Below, piece after piece: positions 1-9,300 of a stretch of 53,746 nucleotides of DNA. A model generated the notes under the pieces. That model was not told the DNA's origin, searched no databases, and worked only from the letters and a program-made list of their open reading frames with translations. Source of the DNA: Prevotellaceae bacterium (GTDB lineage: Bacteria > Bacteroidota > Bacteroidia > Bacteroidales > Bacteroidaceae); assembly GCA_019420585.1 (NCBI GenBank), contig JAHZGX010000005.1, positions 1 through 53,746 on the forward strand, read 5' to 3'. A program made the position numbers and the translations under genes. How positions within the stretch are numbered: the first letter of the stretch is position 1; each line of letters opens with the position of its first letter.

Positions 1-69
1 CCTTAGCTCAGTTGGTAGAGCAATTGACTCTTAATCAATGGGTCCAGGGTTCGAGTCCCTGAGGGCGTA
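1..69 (+). tRNA. tRNA-Lys(CTT), first 4 bases outside the window
   Basis: Cloverleaf with D arm, anticodon stem ATTGA/TCAAT around loop CTCTTAA (anticodon CTT, reads AAG), T arm CAGGG/CCCTG around TTCGAGT, and acceptor 3' strand AGGGCGT (62-68) followed by discriminator A69. The 5' acceptor strand should be ACGCCCT; only its last three bases are in the window. CCA is not encoded, so it must be added after transcription. Confidence 0.95.
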
Positions 70-89
70 CAGAAAGCCGACAGGTATGG

Positions 90-123
90 AAGGATGGACT
101 TTTCAGAAGTTCATCCTTTTTTC
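90..123 (+). terminator. intrinsic terminator after tRNA-Lys
   Basis: Twelve-pair stem AAGGATGGACTT / AAGTTCATCCTT (one G-U wobble), 5-nt loop TTCAG, running into a T6 tract at 117-122. It lies 20 bases after the tRNA and before aspS, so the tRNA is probably a separate transcription unit. Confidence 0.85.
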
Positions 124-232
124 GTATGCCGCCTCTCTTGTCCGCCGGTGGCACTTTGCTTCTCATGGGCAGGTGCACTGCCAACGAAAGGGGAATGATG
201 TTTGAGATAAAAGTAAATACATATATTAAGTA

Positions 233-2023
233 ATGTACAGGACAAAGACATGTGGCGAGCTCAGACTTGCCAACCTGGGCGAGAGGGTTACACTCGCCGG
301 ATGGGTACAGAGCATCCACAATCTGGGGGCGCTCACCTTTATTGACCTGCGCGACCGCTATGGCGTCACTCAGTTGGCCTTCAACGAGGGAGCTTCGGAG
401 GACTTGCGTCAGAGAGCCGGTCACTTGGGGCGCGAGTATGTGGTGCAGGCCACGGGACAAGTGATAGAGCGTCACTCCAAGAACCATAACATTCCCACCG
501 GGGACATTGAAATACTGGTGGACGGATTGGTAATCCTCAACGAGAGCCTTGTTCCTCCCTTCACCATTGAGGAAAACACCGATGGAGGTGACGATTTGCG
601 CATGAAGTACCGCTACCTTGACTTGCGCCGGGCGTGTGTGCGCAAGAATCTGGAGTTGCGCCACCGCTTTGCCTTTGAGGTGCGTCGCTACCTTGACCAG
701 CAGGGCTTCCTGGAGATAGAGACTCCCATTCTGGTCAACAGCACTCCCGAAGGAGCGCGTGACTTTGTGGTGCCCAGCCGCATGAACAAGGGGCAGTTCT
801 ATGCCTTGCCCCAGAGTCCACAGACTCTGAAGCAGTTGCTCATGGTGTCGGGCATGGACCGTTACTTCCAAATTGTGAAGTGTTTCCGTGATGAGGATTT
901 GCGTGCTGACCGTCAGCCGGAGTTCACACAGATCGACTGCGAGATGTCGTTCGTGGAGCAGGAGGATGTGCTGCAGATGTTCGAGGGGATGGCACGCCAC
1001 CTCTTTAAGTCTATCAAGGACATTGATCTTCCCGCACTTCCCCGCATGACTTGGGCTGATGCCATGAAGTACTATGGCAGCGACAAACCGGACACGCGCT
1101 TCGGTATGTGTTTTGTGGAACTGAAGAACCAGCAGCCCGACAATGCGTCGCGTCAGTTGGTGGAATCTGTTTTTCCCGCAGGCTTTGGCGTGTTTGACGA
1201 TGCTGCCTACATAGGAGCCATTTGCTGCGAGGGGCAGGCCGTGTATACACGCAAGCAACTGGATCAGTTGACAGATTTCGTGAAGCGTCCGCAGGTGGGT
1301 GCCAAGGGACTTGTGTATGCGCGTGTGCAGGAAGATAATTCTGTGAAGAGCAGCGTGGACAAGTTTTATGGACAGGACACCCTGGCACTCTTGCGTGACC
1401 GCATGGAGGCAAAGCCCGGTGACTTGATACTGATACTCAGTGGCGATGATGCCATGAAGGTGCGTAAACAACTCTGCGAACTGCGCCTGGAGATGGGTAC
1501 CCGCATGGGGCTGAGAAGCAAGAACAAGTACTCCTGCTTGTGGGTTATCGACTTCCCCATGTACGAATGGAGTGATGAGGAGCAGCGCCTTATGGCCATG
1601 CATCACCCGTTCACTTCACCCAAGCCTGAGGATATTCCCCTGCTGGATACTGACCCCTCCAGCGTGCGTGCCAATGCTTATGACATGGTCATCAATGGTG
1701 TGGAGGTAGGTGGAGGTAGCATACGTATCCACGATGCCAAGTTGCAGCAGAAGATATTCGAGATTCTGGGCTTTACTCCTGAGCAGGCACAGCAAAAGTT
1801 CGGCTTCCTGATGAATGCCTTCAAGTATGGTGCGCCTCCACACGGAGGATTGGCTTACGGGCTTGACCGCTTCGTGAGTCTCTTTGCGGAACTTGACAGC
1901 ATACGTGACTGCATAGCCTTCCCCAAGAACAACAGCGGCAGGGATGTCATGCTGGATGCTCCTGGTGTTATTGAGCAGGCACAGTTGGATGAACTGGCCA
2001 TCTCGGTGAACCTTCCTGAGTAA
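233..2023 (+). CDS. aspS: aspartyl-tRNA synthetase
   Basis: 596-residue class IIb aminoacyl-tRNA synthetase that charges tRNA-Asp with aspartate in the cytoplasm. The N-terminal OB-fold (about 1-110) would bind the anticodon. The class II core has motif 2 at 218-235 (FRDEDLRADRQPEFTQID, which contains the bacterial AspRS signature) and motif 3 GLAYGLDR at 539-546. A GAD insertion domain of the bacterial type lies between them (about 290-410). The length is normal for bacterial AspRS. The start is the first ATG in an AT-rich leader with no Shine-Dalgarno, as usual in Bacteroidetes. The gene is monocistronic, with its own terminator 22 bases after the stop. Whether it also charges tRNA-Asn (non-discriminating type) cannot be told without looking for AsnRS and GatCAB elsewhere. 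Confidence 0.98.
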   Translation: MYRTKTCGELRLANLGERVTLAGWVQSIHNLGALTFIDLRDRYGVTQLAFNEGASEDLRQRAGHLGREYVVQATGQVIERHSKNHNIPTGDIEILVDGLVILNESLVPPFTIEENTDGGDDLRMKYRYLDLRRACVRKNLELRHRFAFEVRRYLDQQGFLEIETPILVNSTPEGARDFVVPSRMNKGQFYALPQSPQTLKQLLMVSGMDRYFQIVKCFRDEDLRADRQPEFTQIDCEMSFVEQEDVLQMFEGMARHLFKSIKDIDLPALPRMTWADAMKYYGSDKPDTRFGMCFVELKNQQPDNASRQLVESVFPAGFGVFDDAAYIGAICCEGQAVYTRKQLDQLTDFVKRPQVGAKGLVYARVQEDNSVKSSVDKFYGQDTLALLRDRMEAKPGDLILILSGDDAMKVRKQLCELRLEMGTRMGLRSKNKYSCLWVIDFPMYEWSDEEQRLMAMHHPFTSPKPEDIPLLDTDPSSVRANAYDMVINGVEVGGGSIRIHDAKLQQKIFEILGFTPEQAQQKFGFLMNAFKYGAPPHGGLAYGLDRFVSLFAELDSIRDCIAFPKNNSGRDVMLDAPGVIEQAQLDELAISVNLPE

Positions 2024-2045
2024 GGACTGTAATTATTTATATATA

Positions 2046-2100
2046 GCACCCCTGCCATACGCCATTCAGGTGTATAGCAGGGGTGCTTGCTTGTTTTTTC
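2046..2100 (+). terminator. intrinsic terminator of aspS
   Basis: Perfect 10-bp arms GCACCCCTGC (2046-2055) and GCAGGGGTGC (2077-2086), followed by TTGCTTGTTTTTTC. Confidence 0.9.
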
Positions 2101-2552
2101 GGCTCACCAGATAAATATAGGGGGATAATTTTTCAGTTTACCACCAACTTCCCGAAGGCGTAGTGGACAGAATTCCTTTTTCTTTACATATTCGTATTTT
2201 CGCCCAACCACCCGATTTTATGTTTCTCACCAGGAAAAAAATTTTTCCTCACCTGATTTATTTTTTTTCCTGGGCAGGCGTATTTTCGCACCACGTCTCC
2301 AAAATCTTGACAATATCAAGATGCCAGAGTACGACGTTACGGCAATCCGATTTGGACTAAGCCTCAATTTTGAGGTCTACATTCCCGAAGGCATAGCGGG
2401 CTACGGCGAGAGGAGGTGGGCTGTAAAGCGGGGAAAAGAGAGTGCGGGAAACACAGAACAGAGTTCCACAGAACAAGCAAAGGAGATAGTTCTCGGTCTA
2501 ATGGGCGATTTGGGTTTATCCAGTGACCCGTTTTTTCTCTGAACTGACGGTG
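2101..2552. other. gene-poor AT-rich spacer between aspS and the helicase gene
   Basis: About 450 bp between convergent genes. It holds an 18-bp perfect palindrome, AGGAAAAA-AA-TTTTTCCT, near 2231-2248. A short near-direct repeat is also present: TTCCCGAAGGCGTAGTGG near 2149 and TTCCCGAAGGCATAGCGG near 2382. A 73-codon plus-strand reading frame (2321-2542) is open, but it shows no family resemblance, no hydrophobic pattern and no promoter I can recognise; it may be chance or a gene remnant. No clear terminator for the minus-strand helicase gene was seen. Confidence 0.5.
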
Positions 2553-5006
2553 TCATGCTAGGGTGAAGCGGGCAAAGCGGAGGAGAAGTTGCTTGCGTCC
2601 GGCCGTCTGGAACAGCACTACTGCACGGGCATCCATGCCACTTCCTGCCACGCTCTCCACTGTGCCTATGCCGAAACGTTCGTGTATGATTTTCTGTCCG
2701 GGCTGTATGCTAGACATGGTGGGCTGTGCTGCAGAGTGGGAGGATGAGAACTGGCGCGTGGGAGTCAGCCGTTTGCCTGTGGCGGAGGGTGTACCCTGCG
2801 TAGTGTTGCGGACACTGTCCAATGGGGTTGGGCTGCGGAATTGCTTGTCGTGAGCAGAATGGGGGGCTTGTTGCATCCTCCGGCTTTCCTGTGGAGAGAA
2901 CGGCAAGCGGACATGCGATGATGGGGAACCTGGGGCGTAGGGCGTGCGTCCTGTTCCATAAGGAGATGCCGAATTATCATCAAAACGGGAACGGTTGCCA
3001 AAGAGTGGATTGTCTAGGGGACGGTGGCTCATAAGGGGTTTCCCGTTGAGGTGTAAGTAAGCGGGGGAAATCTCGCTCAGGAATCTGCTGGGGTCAGAGA
3101 ACTCCATGTGTCCGTAACGCACTCGGCTCCGTGCACAGGAGAGAGCCAAGTGGCTTTCGGCACGTGTCATGGCCACATAGAACAGCCTGCGCTCTTCCTC
3201 CAGTCCGCGTGGCTCATTCATTGCCATCTGACTCGGGAAAAGACTTTCCTCCAGACCTACCACACACACGGCCTTGAATTCCAGTCCTTTGGATGCATGC
3301 ACCGTCATCAGTGTCACACATTCCTGCTCATCCTTGTCTGCATCCTCGTCTTGGTCGGACATCAGACTGATTTGTTGGAGATAGTCGGCCACTCCTGCCG
3401 GCAATCCTTGCTCCTGCCGTTCCTGTGCAAAACTGCTGATGGAGTTGGTCAACTCCTGTAGGTTTTCCTGGCGTGAGAGATCCTCGGGGGCTGTTCCGCG
3501 GAATATATCGGCCTGCACGCCACTCTCTGAGAGGATTTTAAGCGTGAGCATGTATATGTCTGTCCCGTCGGCCATGGCCTGACGAAATCGCTGTATGAGT
3601 GCGGAAAAGGCTGATAGTTTCTTGGCCGATGCGGCAGGCAGACCGTGGTCAATGGCCTGTTCTACTACGGTCCAGGGGCTGATTCCCTGTTCGGCAGCGG
3701 TTTTCCATACACGGTTGACGGTGGTGTCACCGATACCTCGTGCGGGATAGTTGATGATTCTGCGCAGTGCGGTCTCGTCAAGCGGGTTAACGCACAAGCG
3801 CAGGTAGGCAATAGCGTCCTTCACTTCCTTGCGCTGGTAGAAGGAGAGCCCCCCGTACAGCCGGTAGGGTATGTCCTGTTTTCTCAGTTCTTCCTCTAGG
3901 CTTCGGCTTTGGGGATTGGTGCGATAGAGGATGGCCATATCACTATAAGGCAGGTGCTCCTGCCGGTTTAGGCGCATCAGGAAGTGCACGATGGTGGAAG
4001 CCTCGTCTAGGTCACTGTAAGTATGGAACACTTCGATGGGCGTTCCTTTCTCGTTTTCACTGAACACCTGTTTAGGTATCTGGCACTTGTTGTGCTCGAT
4101 GAGACTACTTGCGGCATTCACTATGGTCTGTGTGGAACGGTAGTTCCGTTCCAGTTTGAACAGGCGTGCCCCTTTGTAGGAGTCCTGAAAGTGGAGGATG
4201 TTGCCGATTTCTGCGCCCCGGAAACTGTAGATGCTCTGTGCATCATCGCCCACCACGCAGATGCGCTGTCTGCGCTGGGTTAGTTGCTGGATAATCTGGT
4301 GCTGGGCATAGTTGGTGTCTTGGTACTCGTCCACAAGGATATAATGGTACACTTCCTGATAGAAGTCTGTCACCTCGGGGTGCTCATGGAAGAGCAGCCA
4401 AGTACGTAGCAGCAGATCATCGAAGTCCATGGCATCAGCCCGCTTGAGCCTTTCCTGATACTCCTTATATACTTGCCCCACGGCAGGCATGTTGCATGCT
4501 TGGTCGGTGTGGAGGAATATGGCAGGGTACTGGTCGGGCAGAATCAGTTGGTTCTTGGCATTGCTGATGCGCGAGAGTACGGCCGACGGCTTGTATTGTT
4601 TCTTTTCATCCAATTGCAGGAACCTGAGTATCTCCTTGATGAGATTGCTGCTGTCGGCGGTGTCATATATGGTGAATTGACTGGAAAATCCCGCTGTCAT
4701 GTGTTCCCTTCGCAGGATGCGGGCAAATACACTGTGGAAGGTACCCATGGTAATGCGCGCTGCAGCCTGTGCTCCCACCATGGTGGCAATGCGTTGCTGC
4801 ATCTCTTTGGCCGCCTTGTTGGTGAAGGTGAGTGCCATGATGTTCTGTGGTTCCATTCCTGCCGAATGCAGCAGGTAGGCTATTTTTGCAGTCAATACGC
4901 GGGTCTTTCCACTGCCTGCACCGGCAATGACAAGTGACGGGGCATCGGTGCAGCACACCGCTTCCCGCTGCTGCGGATTCAGATGGGCAAGATATGTAGG
5001 TTCCAT
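2553..5006 (-). CDS. UvrD/PcrA-type superfamily 1 DNA helicase
   Basis: 817-residue ATP-dependent 3'-5' DNA helicase of the UvrD/PcrA/Rep group, acting in repair and replication restart. Visible motifs: Q-motif LNPQQREAV (9-17), Walker A GAGSGKT (29-35), motif Ia LTFTNKAA, Walker B DEYQDT (226-231), motif III QSIYSFRGA (257-265), motif IV ERNYRS, and later VTLMTVHASKGLEF and LFYVAMTRA. After the helicase core comes a low-complexity Ser/Pro/Arg-rich linker (about 650-770). The C-terminal 45 residues resemble the Tudor-like tail of PcrA that contacts RNA polymerase (IIHERFGIGTV, then a beta-rich end). It is the last gene of the long minus-strand run and begins 50 bases after the small membrane protein. 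PcrA versus UvrD naming is not decided by sequence alone. Confidence 0.96.
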   Translation of the reverse strand: MEPTYLAHLNPQQREAVCCTDAPSLVIAGAGSGKTRVLTAKIAYLLHSAGMEPQNIMALTFTNKAAKEMQQRIATMVGAQAAARITMGTFHSVFARILRREHMTAGFSSQFTIYDTADSSNLIKEILRFLQLDEKKQYKPSAVLSRISNAKNQLILPDQYPAIFLHTDQACNMPAVGQVYKEYQERLKRADAMDFDDLLLRTWLLFHEHPEVTDFYQEVYHYILVDEYQDTNYAQHQIIQQLTQRRQRICVVGDDAQSIYSFRGAEIGNILHFQDSYKGARLFKLERNYRSTQTIVNAASSLIEHNKCQIPKQVFSENEKGTPIEVFHTYSDLDEASTIVHFLMRLNRQEHLPYSDMAILYRTNPQSRSLEEELRKQDIPYRLYGGLSFYQRKEVKDAIAYLRLCVNPLDETALRRIINYPARGIGDTTVNRVWKTAAEQGISPWTVVEQAIDHGLPAASAKKLSAFSALIQRFRQAMADGTDIYMLTLKILSESGVQADIFRGTAPEDLSRQENLQELTNSISSFAQERQEQGLPAGVADYLQQISLMSDQDEDADKDEQECVTLMTVHASKGLEFKAVCVVGLEESLFPSQMAMNEPRGLEEERRLFYVAMTRAESHLALSCARSRVRYGHMEFSDPSRFLSEISPAYLHLNGKPLMSHRPLDNPLFGNRSRFDDNSASPYGTGRTPYAPGSPSSHVRLPFSPQESRRMQQAPHSAHDKQFRSPTPLDSVRNTTQGTPSATGKRLTPTRQFSSSHSAAQPTMSSIQPGQKIIHERFGIGTVESVAGSGMDARAVVLFQTAGRKQLLLRFARFTLA

Positions 5007-5056
5007 TTATGATGGGTTGTATGGTGGATGAGTGGGCGTGTGGGCTGGCTGGAAGG

Positions 5057-5632
5057 CTAAAGCATGTAGTGCAGGATGCCATGGATGAAGGAAATCAGCA
5101 TGGAGGCCACTATCCAGGCCGCATGTCGGTGAATGCCCAGCGTGAGCCATCGGGCGAACTGGCGCGGTGTGGCCAGCCGGCCGGCTGCCGCAGCGTAGAC
5201 CAGTGACAGAGCCAGCAGAGAGAGTCCACATACGAAAGGCAGTCCATGCATGAGGGGCGAGGGCCATAATCCTCCTGTGATGCCGAGCAGTGGACTTTGT
5301 GGCATTAAAGTGGCTAATCCCAGCAGGGAGAACAGCAGCAGCGCTGCGGCAAGAGTGGTCAGCAGGGCAAAAGGCTGCGTGCCTTGCCTGTGGATTCTGA
5401 TACAGAGTTGCAATGCACCGGCGGCCATGGCGTAAATCAGTGTGCAGGCTGTGAGTGGGGTGGTTGCCAGACCAGGCAGGTGATGGAAGAGCCAGCGTAG
5501 ACCTTCATCGGAGATAAGTGACCGGCAGGGCATCCCAAAGGCAGACAGCAGCCATGAAGCAGGCAGCAGGCATACGGCCACACATGCCAGCAATGAGAGT
5601 ACCCATCCTGCAGTTGACCGGTCAGTCCTCAT
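5057..5632 (-). CDS. multi-pass membrane protein resembling the N-terminal part of AbgT transporters
   Basis: 191 residues from the chosen ATG; the frame is open 15 codons further upstream. This start overlaps the end of the response regulator gene by 11 bases, which suggests translational coupling. Five or six hydrophobic segments are visible. The stretch SLISDEGLRWLFHHLPGL followed by TTPL resembles the AbgT (p-aminobenzoyl-glutamate transporter) N-terminal region, where a similar SxEGxRWxxxxL motif occurs, but full AbgT proteins are near 500 residues and the transport core is absent. So it is either a family of short AbgT-like proteins or an unrelated membrane protein. Lying directly after a kinase and regulator pair, it could be an accessory membrane component; that is inference. 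Confidence 0.6.
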   Translation of the reverse strand: MRTDRSTAGWVLSLLACVAVCLLPASWLLSAFGMPCRSLISDEGLRWLFHHLPGLATTPLTACTLIYAMAAGALQLCIRIHRQGTQPFALLTTLAAALLLFSLLGLATLMPQSPLLGITGGLWPSPLMHGLPFVCGLSLLALSLVYAAAAGRLATPRQFARWLTLGIHRHAAWIVASMLISFIHGILHYML

Positions 5633-6344
5633 CGGCCACCAGATGTTCTGCGTCAAGAATATGCAGTTGTATGGCACGTACAGCCAGTCTTACTGCGTTC
5701 ACTCCGTTGCGTTCCTGGGCAGGGAAAAGACGGCTGATGAGGTCGGCCTGCCTTTTTTCCAGGCTCTTGGTACCGAATGGCATCTGGCGAAGCGAAGCAA
5801 TCATCTCCTTGGTGTAGCCCAAAGCCAGATGGCGTAGGAAACGCTCGTCATACTCGTCTATATCATATTGAAGCATGGCATCTGCCTGTGCCGACTCCGT
5901 AGACACTACCTTGCGGAAGCGGGCGATGACCTTCTCCAGGAATGGTTCATTGAACACATATTTCCGACCATGCATGACGAGCATCACGTCGTCACGCTCC
6001 AGCAGGTTTCCCGTTTTCAGAATGATACCGTCGGCTCCTGCAGAGAGCACCTCCACCCAAAGCCGTTCATTGAGCACTTCACCCGTAAACACCAGTACGC
6101 GCAGGGTGGGGTAGCGGGTCTTAAGTTGGCGGCAGATGTCCACTCCCACTGTGGTTGACCCGCCGAGTCCCAGGTCAAGCAGTACCAGTTGCGGCACTTC
6201 GGCGCGCATCAGTTTCCAGAATTCAGCTTCTGTGGCAGCCGTACCGATAATCTCGGCCTCAGGTATTTCTGAATGGAATATCTGTACTGTGCCCTTGAGT
6301 TCAAGTTTCACATCTTCCACGATGATGACTTTGAATGGTTCCAT
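5622..6344 (-). CDS. response regulator (REC plus helix-turn-helix-like output)
   Basis: 240 residues. The N-terminal receiver domain has acidic E10/D11, phospho-acceptor D57 in LVLLDLGLGG, T87 and K110 in ILKTG, the complete set for phosphorylation. The C-terminal part (about 170-235) contains HLALGYTKEMIASLRQMP, which has the spacing of a LuxR/FixJ-type HTH (LALGYTxxEIA), so it probably binds DNA. The gene starts 31 bases after the stop of the large sensor kinase gene and is its obvious partner. Its last codons overlap the start of the AbgT-like gene. Targets are unknown. Confidence 0.9.
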   Translation of the reverse strand: MEPFKVIIVEDVKLELKGTVQIFHSEIPEAEIIGTAATEAEFWKLMRAEVPQLVLLDLGLGGSTTVGVDICRQLKTRYPTLRVLVFTGEVLNERLWVEVLSAGADGIILKTGNLLERDDVMLVMHGRKYVFNEPFLEKVIARFRKVVSTESAQADAMLQYDIDEYDERFLRHLALGYTKEMIASLRQMPFGTKSLEKRQADLISRLFPAQERNGVNAVRLAVRAIQLHILDAEHLVADED

Positions 6345-6375
6345 GAGTATAAGTATGTCGTTGTTTTATGTTCTT

Positions 6376-9300
6376 TCAATTTGTTTGTGTATGCTCTTGA
6401 CTCTGGTGACGAATCAGCGTGCAGTGTATGCAGAATCCACCTGGGAGGCTTTCTGCGGAAAGCCGCAGTCCCGGATGTCCGAAGGACGCATCGTACTCAC
6501 GCACGGCTTGCCGTGCCACCAGATAGGGAAAGCATCGTGAGGCAGGGGTGAAGAGTTCCTCGGGGCTTACGCCAAAAGGCATTTCACCTGTGCAGGTATA
6601 CAAGAGTTCTATGCGGTCACCATGTTCCTCGGCATGCAGTCTGATGCTGTTTGCCTGCCCTGCCAATGGAGTGGACAGGCTAGTGATAAGCGTACGCAGC
6701 AGCACTTTGTCACCTATGGCCACCAATGTGGTTTTTTCGGCCAGGAAATTTGTATGTGCCTGCTTCTCGGGCATGCGTTTGCGTTCCATGCGCTGTGCCA
6801 CATACGAGAATATGGGCTGCAGGGGCACGGCCTGATGCAATGATGGTCGCAGTTCAGTCTGGTGAGATGCCTGTTCGTAAAGCAACATATAGACTTGCCT
6901 GTAGGATTCCAGTAGGTCTGCTAGTTCGTTCACCTCCCGGGCATTTCCCTTGCAGCCGGCCATGGAGAGCACCATCTGGCGTGTACGTGCGGGGTAGTAC
7001 ATGGTTTCATGCTTGATGGTGGAGAGTGAGTTGTCAAGTATTTGGTTCATTACATACAGACGATTTTCCTCGAAATGATATTTTTTCAGTTGCTCTTCTT
7101 GCTCTGCTACCTGGCTTTGACTTTGCTCTACTTGGCTTATCCACCTGCAGGCTTCATGAAAGAGGCTCTTTACCAGTTGGGCCAAAGGGCTTTCTTGAGG
7201 AAGGAGTGAGAGTATGGCATCTTTGTGGGAGGCCAGTTGGTTCTGTTCCTGTTCTGTTGTTAGTGGGTGCATGCCTGTGCCTTGGGAAAACCGGGGAGAA
7301 TGTTCTGCGAAGTAGCGCATCAGTGAACGGTGAGCATTATGCAGATGCCCTTCCACTTGCTCGAAGTGTTTGCGATTGCGGAGCCTACCACGTAGGAATA
7401 ACCTGTAAAACAGCAGGACTGCCATTAACGAGAGGATGGACATGAGTACATAGAGTACATGGGTGTCATAACTTATCTTCTCCATCTGACGACAATAGGC
7501 GGCCAGGGACGAATCTTGGCTGTATAACCGATGCAGACGTACACATTCGCTGTTTTGCCAACGATAGTCGTCCCAACGCTTGAGAGCCAGTGCCGAGATG
7601 GCCATCTCGTTTCTCAGCGACACCAGGAGGGCTGTGTCTGTGGGTGTACCTATGCCTTGGATGGCCTCCTGTGCCAGTCGATAAGCCTGCTCATAGCGGC
7701 CTTGTACATTAGCTGCATACACAGAATCAAAGAGTTCTTCGGCAGGTGTGGCCTTCCTGGCTTCTATGCTCAAGCCTGTCATGAATGCCACACACAGGCA
7801 CATTACTCTAGGCAGACGGAACCAGAACCGGCTGCCCTTGCCTTGCTTGCTTTCCACTCCGAAAGCGCACACTTGAAAGAATGCAGAAGTCTTCCTGTAC
7901 TTTTCTATGATTCCCCGACAATTCATGATGCCGAACCCAAAGCCCTTGTCATCCTTGGTGGAACCTATTTCCCTGGGGTCGTATACCTTGCTGTGGTTCA
8001 GTGTGAACACGTCATCGGGTGTCAAGCCTTCGCCTGTGTCCCGTATGCTTATCTCTACATACTCTTCGGTGGCAGTGGCCTCCAGTGACACTTTTCCTCC
8101 TGAGGGGGTAAACTTCCTGGCGTTGTCGGCCAGTGTGTTTACCATAAACATGGTGAGTGCCTTGTCGGCTTTCACGCGTACATCAGTGGGCACCACCTCC
8201 AGGGCAACTCCTTTATGGGTGAATGCGTGACTGCCTAGGGCTATGATGCGGAACACTTCTTCCAGTGAGAAGGTGCTCACATGCAGGCTGAGTTGTCCAC
8301 GTTGCACCTGTATCCATTCGGTGAGAAGTGTGTTGATGTTCATGATTTCTTCTGCCAGTTCACTCACGTAACACAGCCTCGCCTCATGTATTTCTTCGTC
8401 CTGTTTCATGCGCTTGACCTCAGCACGCATGCGGTCAAGGTAAGGGACAATGGCATATACGAGTGACAACTTGGCTCTTCGTTCCAAGTTTCCTTGTACC
8501 AATTCCTGGGCATGTGACTGCGCTGCCTGGCATTCTTGTTCCAGTTCCTCAATTCTCTCTTGCCATTCCCTTTCACACTGTTCATGCGCATGGACAATCT
8601 TGTTGAAAGCCTGGGATTGCCTCACGTTGCGCAGGTTTTGGAAACGCAACTTGGTATTGCGGCGCAGCCTATGCGTATACAGGACACAGAGTGCGGTCAC
8701 CAGAATTATCAGGAGGGTGAGCATGAACAGTTTCATGTGTATGGCGTGCAGTTCCTGTGCCAGTATGTCTCGGCGTGAGTCCAGTTCCCTGTTCTGACGT
8801 GATTGGTCAAGCAGGTCTAGGTAAGCATTTCGGTGGAGGTCGGAGGCCACTTTGCCATTGAGTGCGCTGTAGGCCATGCTGAGTTTCTCATGTATGCCAG
8901 CCATCCAAGGTTCAACAATGGTGGTGTCACGTTTCTGTTGCTTCTCCACCAGCGAAAGTGCGGTGCGAAAATGAGAGAGGGCAAGTTGGGGATTTCCCTG
9001 AAGGAAATATATCTCACCGAGAGTGCGGTGGGCACAGGCTGTCTGGTACAGGTCTTTATAGTCACGGAACAGGGTTAGTGCTTTCTTGGCCAACAGTATG
9101 GGCAGGTTGTCATTGGACTGTGAATCGCCAGTAGGGGAGAATCGGGCTTGCAGGAATCCGTAACTTTCCGGTTTCCTTGTGCGTATCAGATTGGCCTGTA
9201 CTGTGTCGGCCAACATGGAGGCCAGCGACTGCAGACTGTTGGCCTGGAAGTAGATGCAGCCAGTGCTGCGTGCCGTGGTGTAGGCTCCAAGCAGGTGATG

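Noticed and set aside
35..1606. 523-codon minus-strand reading frame opposite aspS
   Set aside because: It lies wholly within aspS and has no family features; aspS carries every class II motif. The frame is open because of codon bias.
2321..2542. 73-codon gene after aspS
   Set aside because: No family, no promoter or signal, in an AT-rich spacer with short repeats; kept only as a possibility in the spacer entry.
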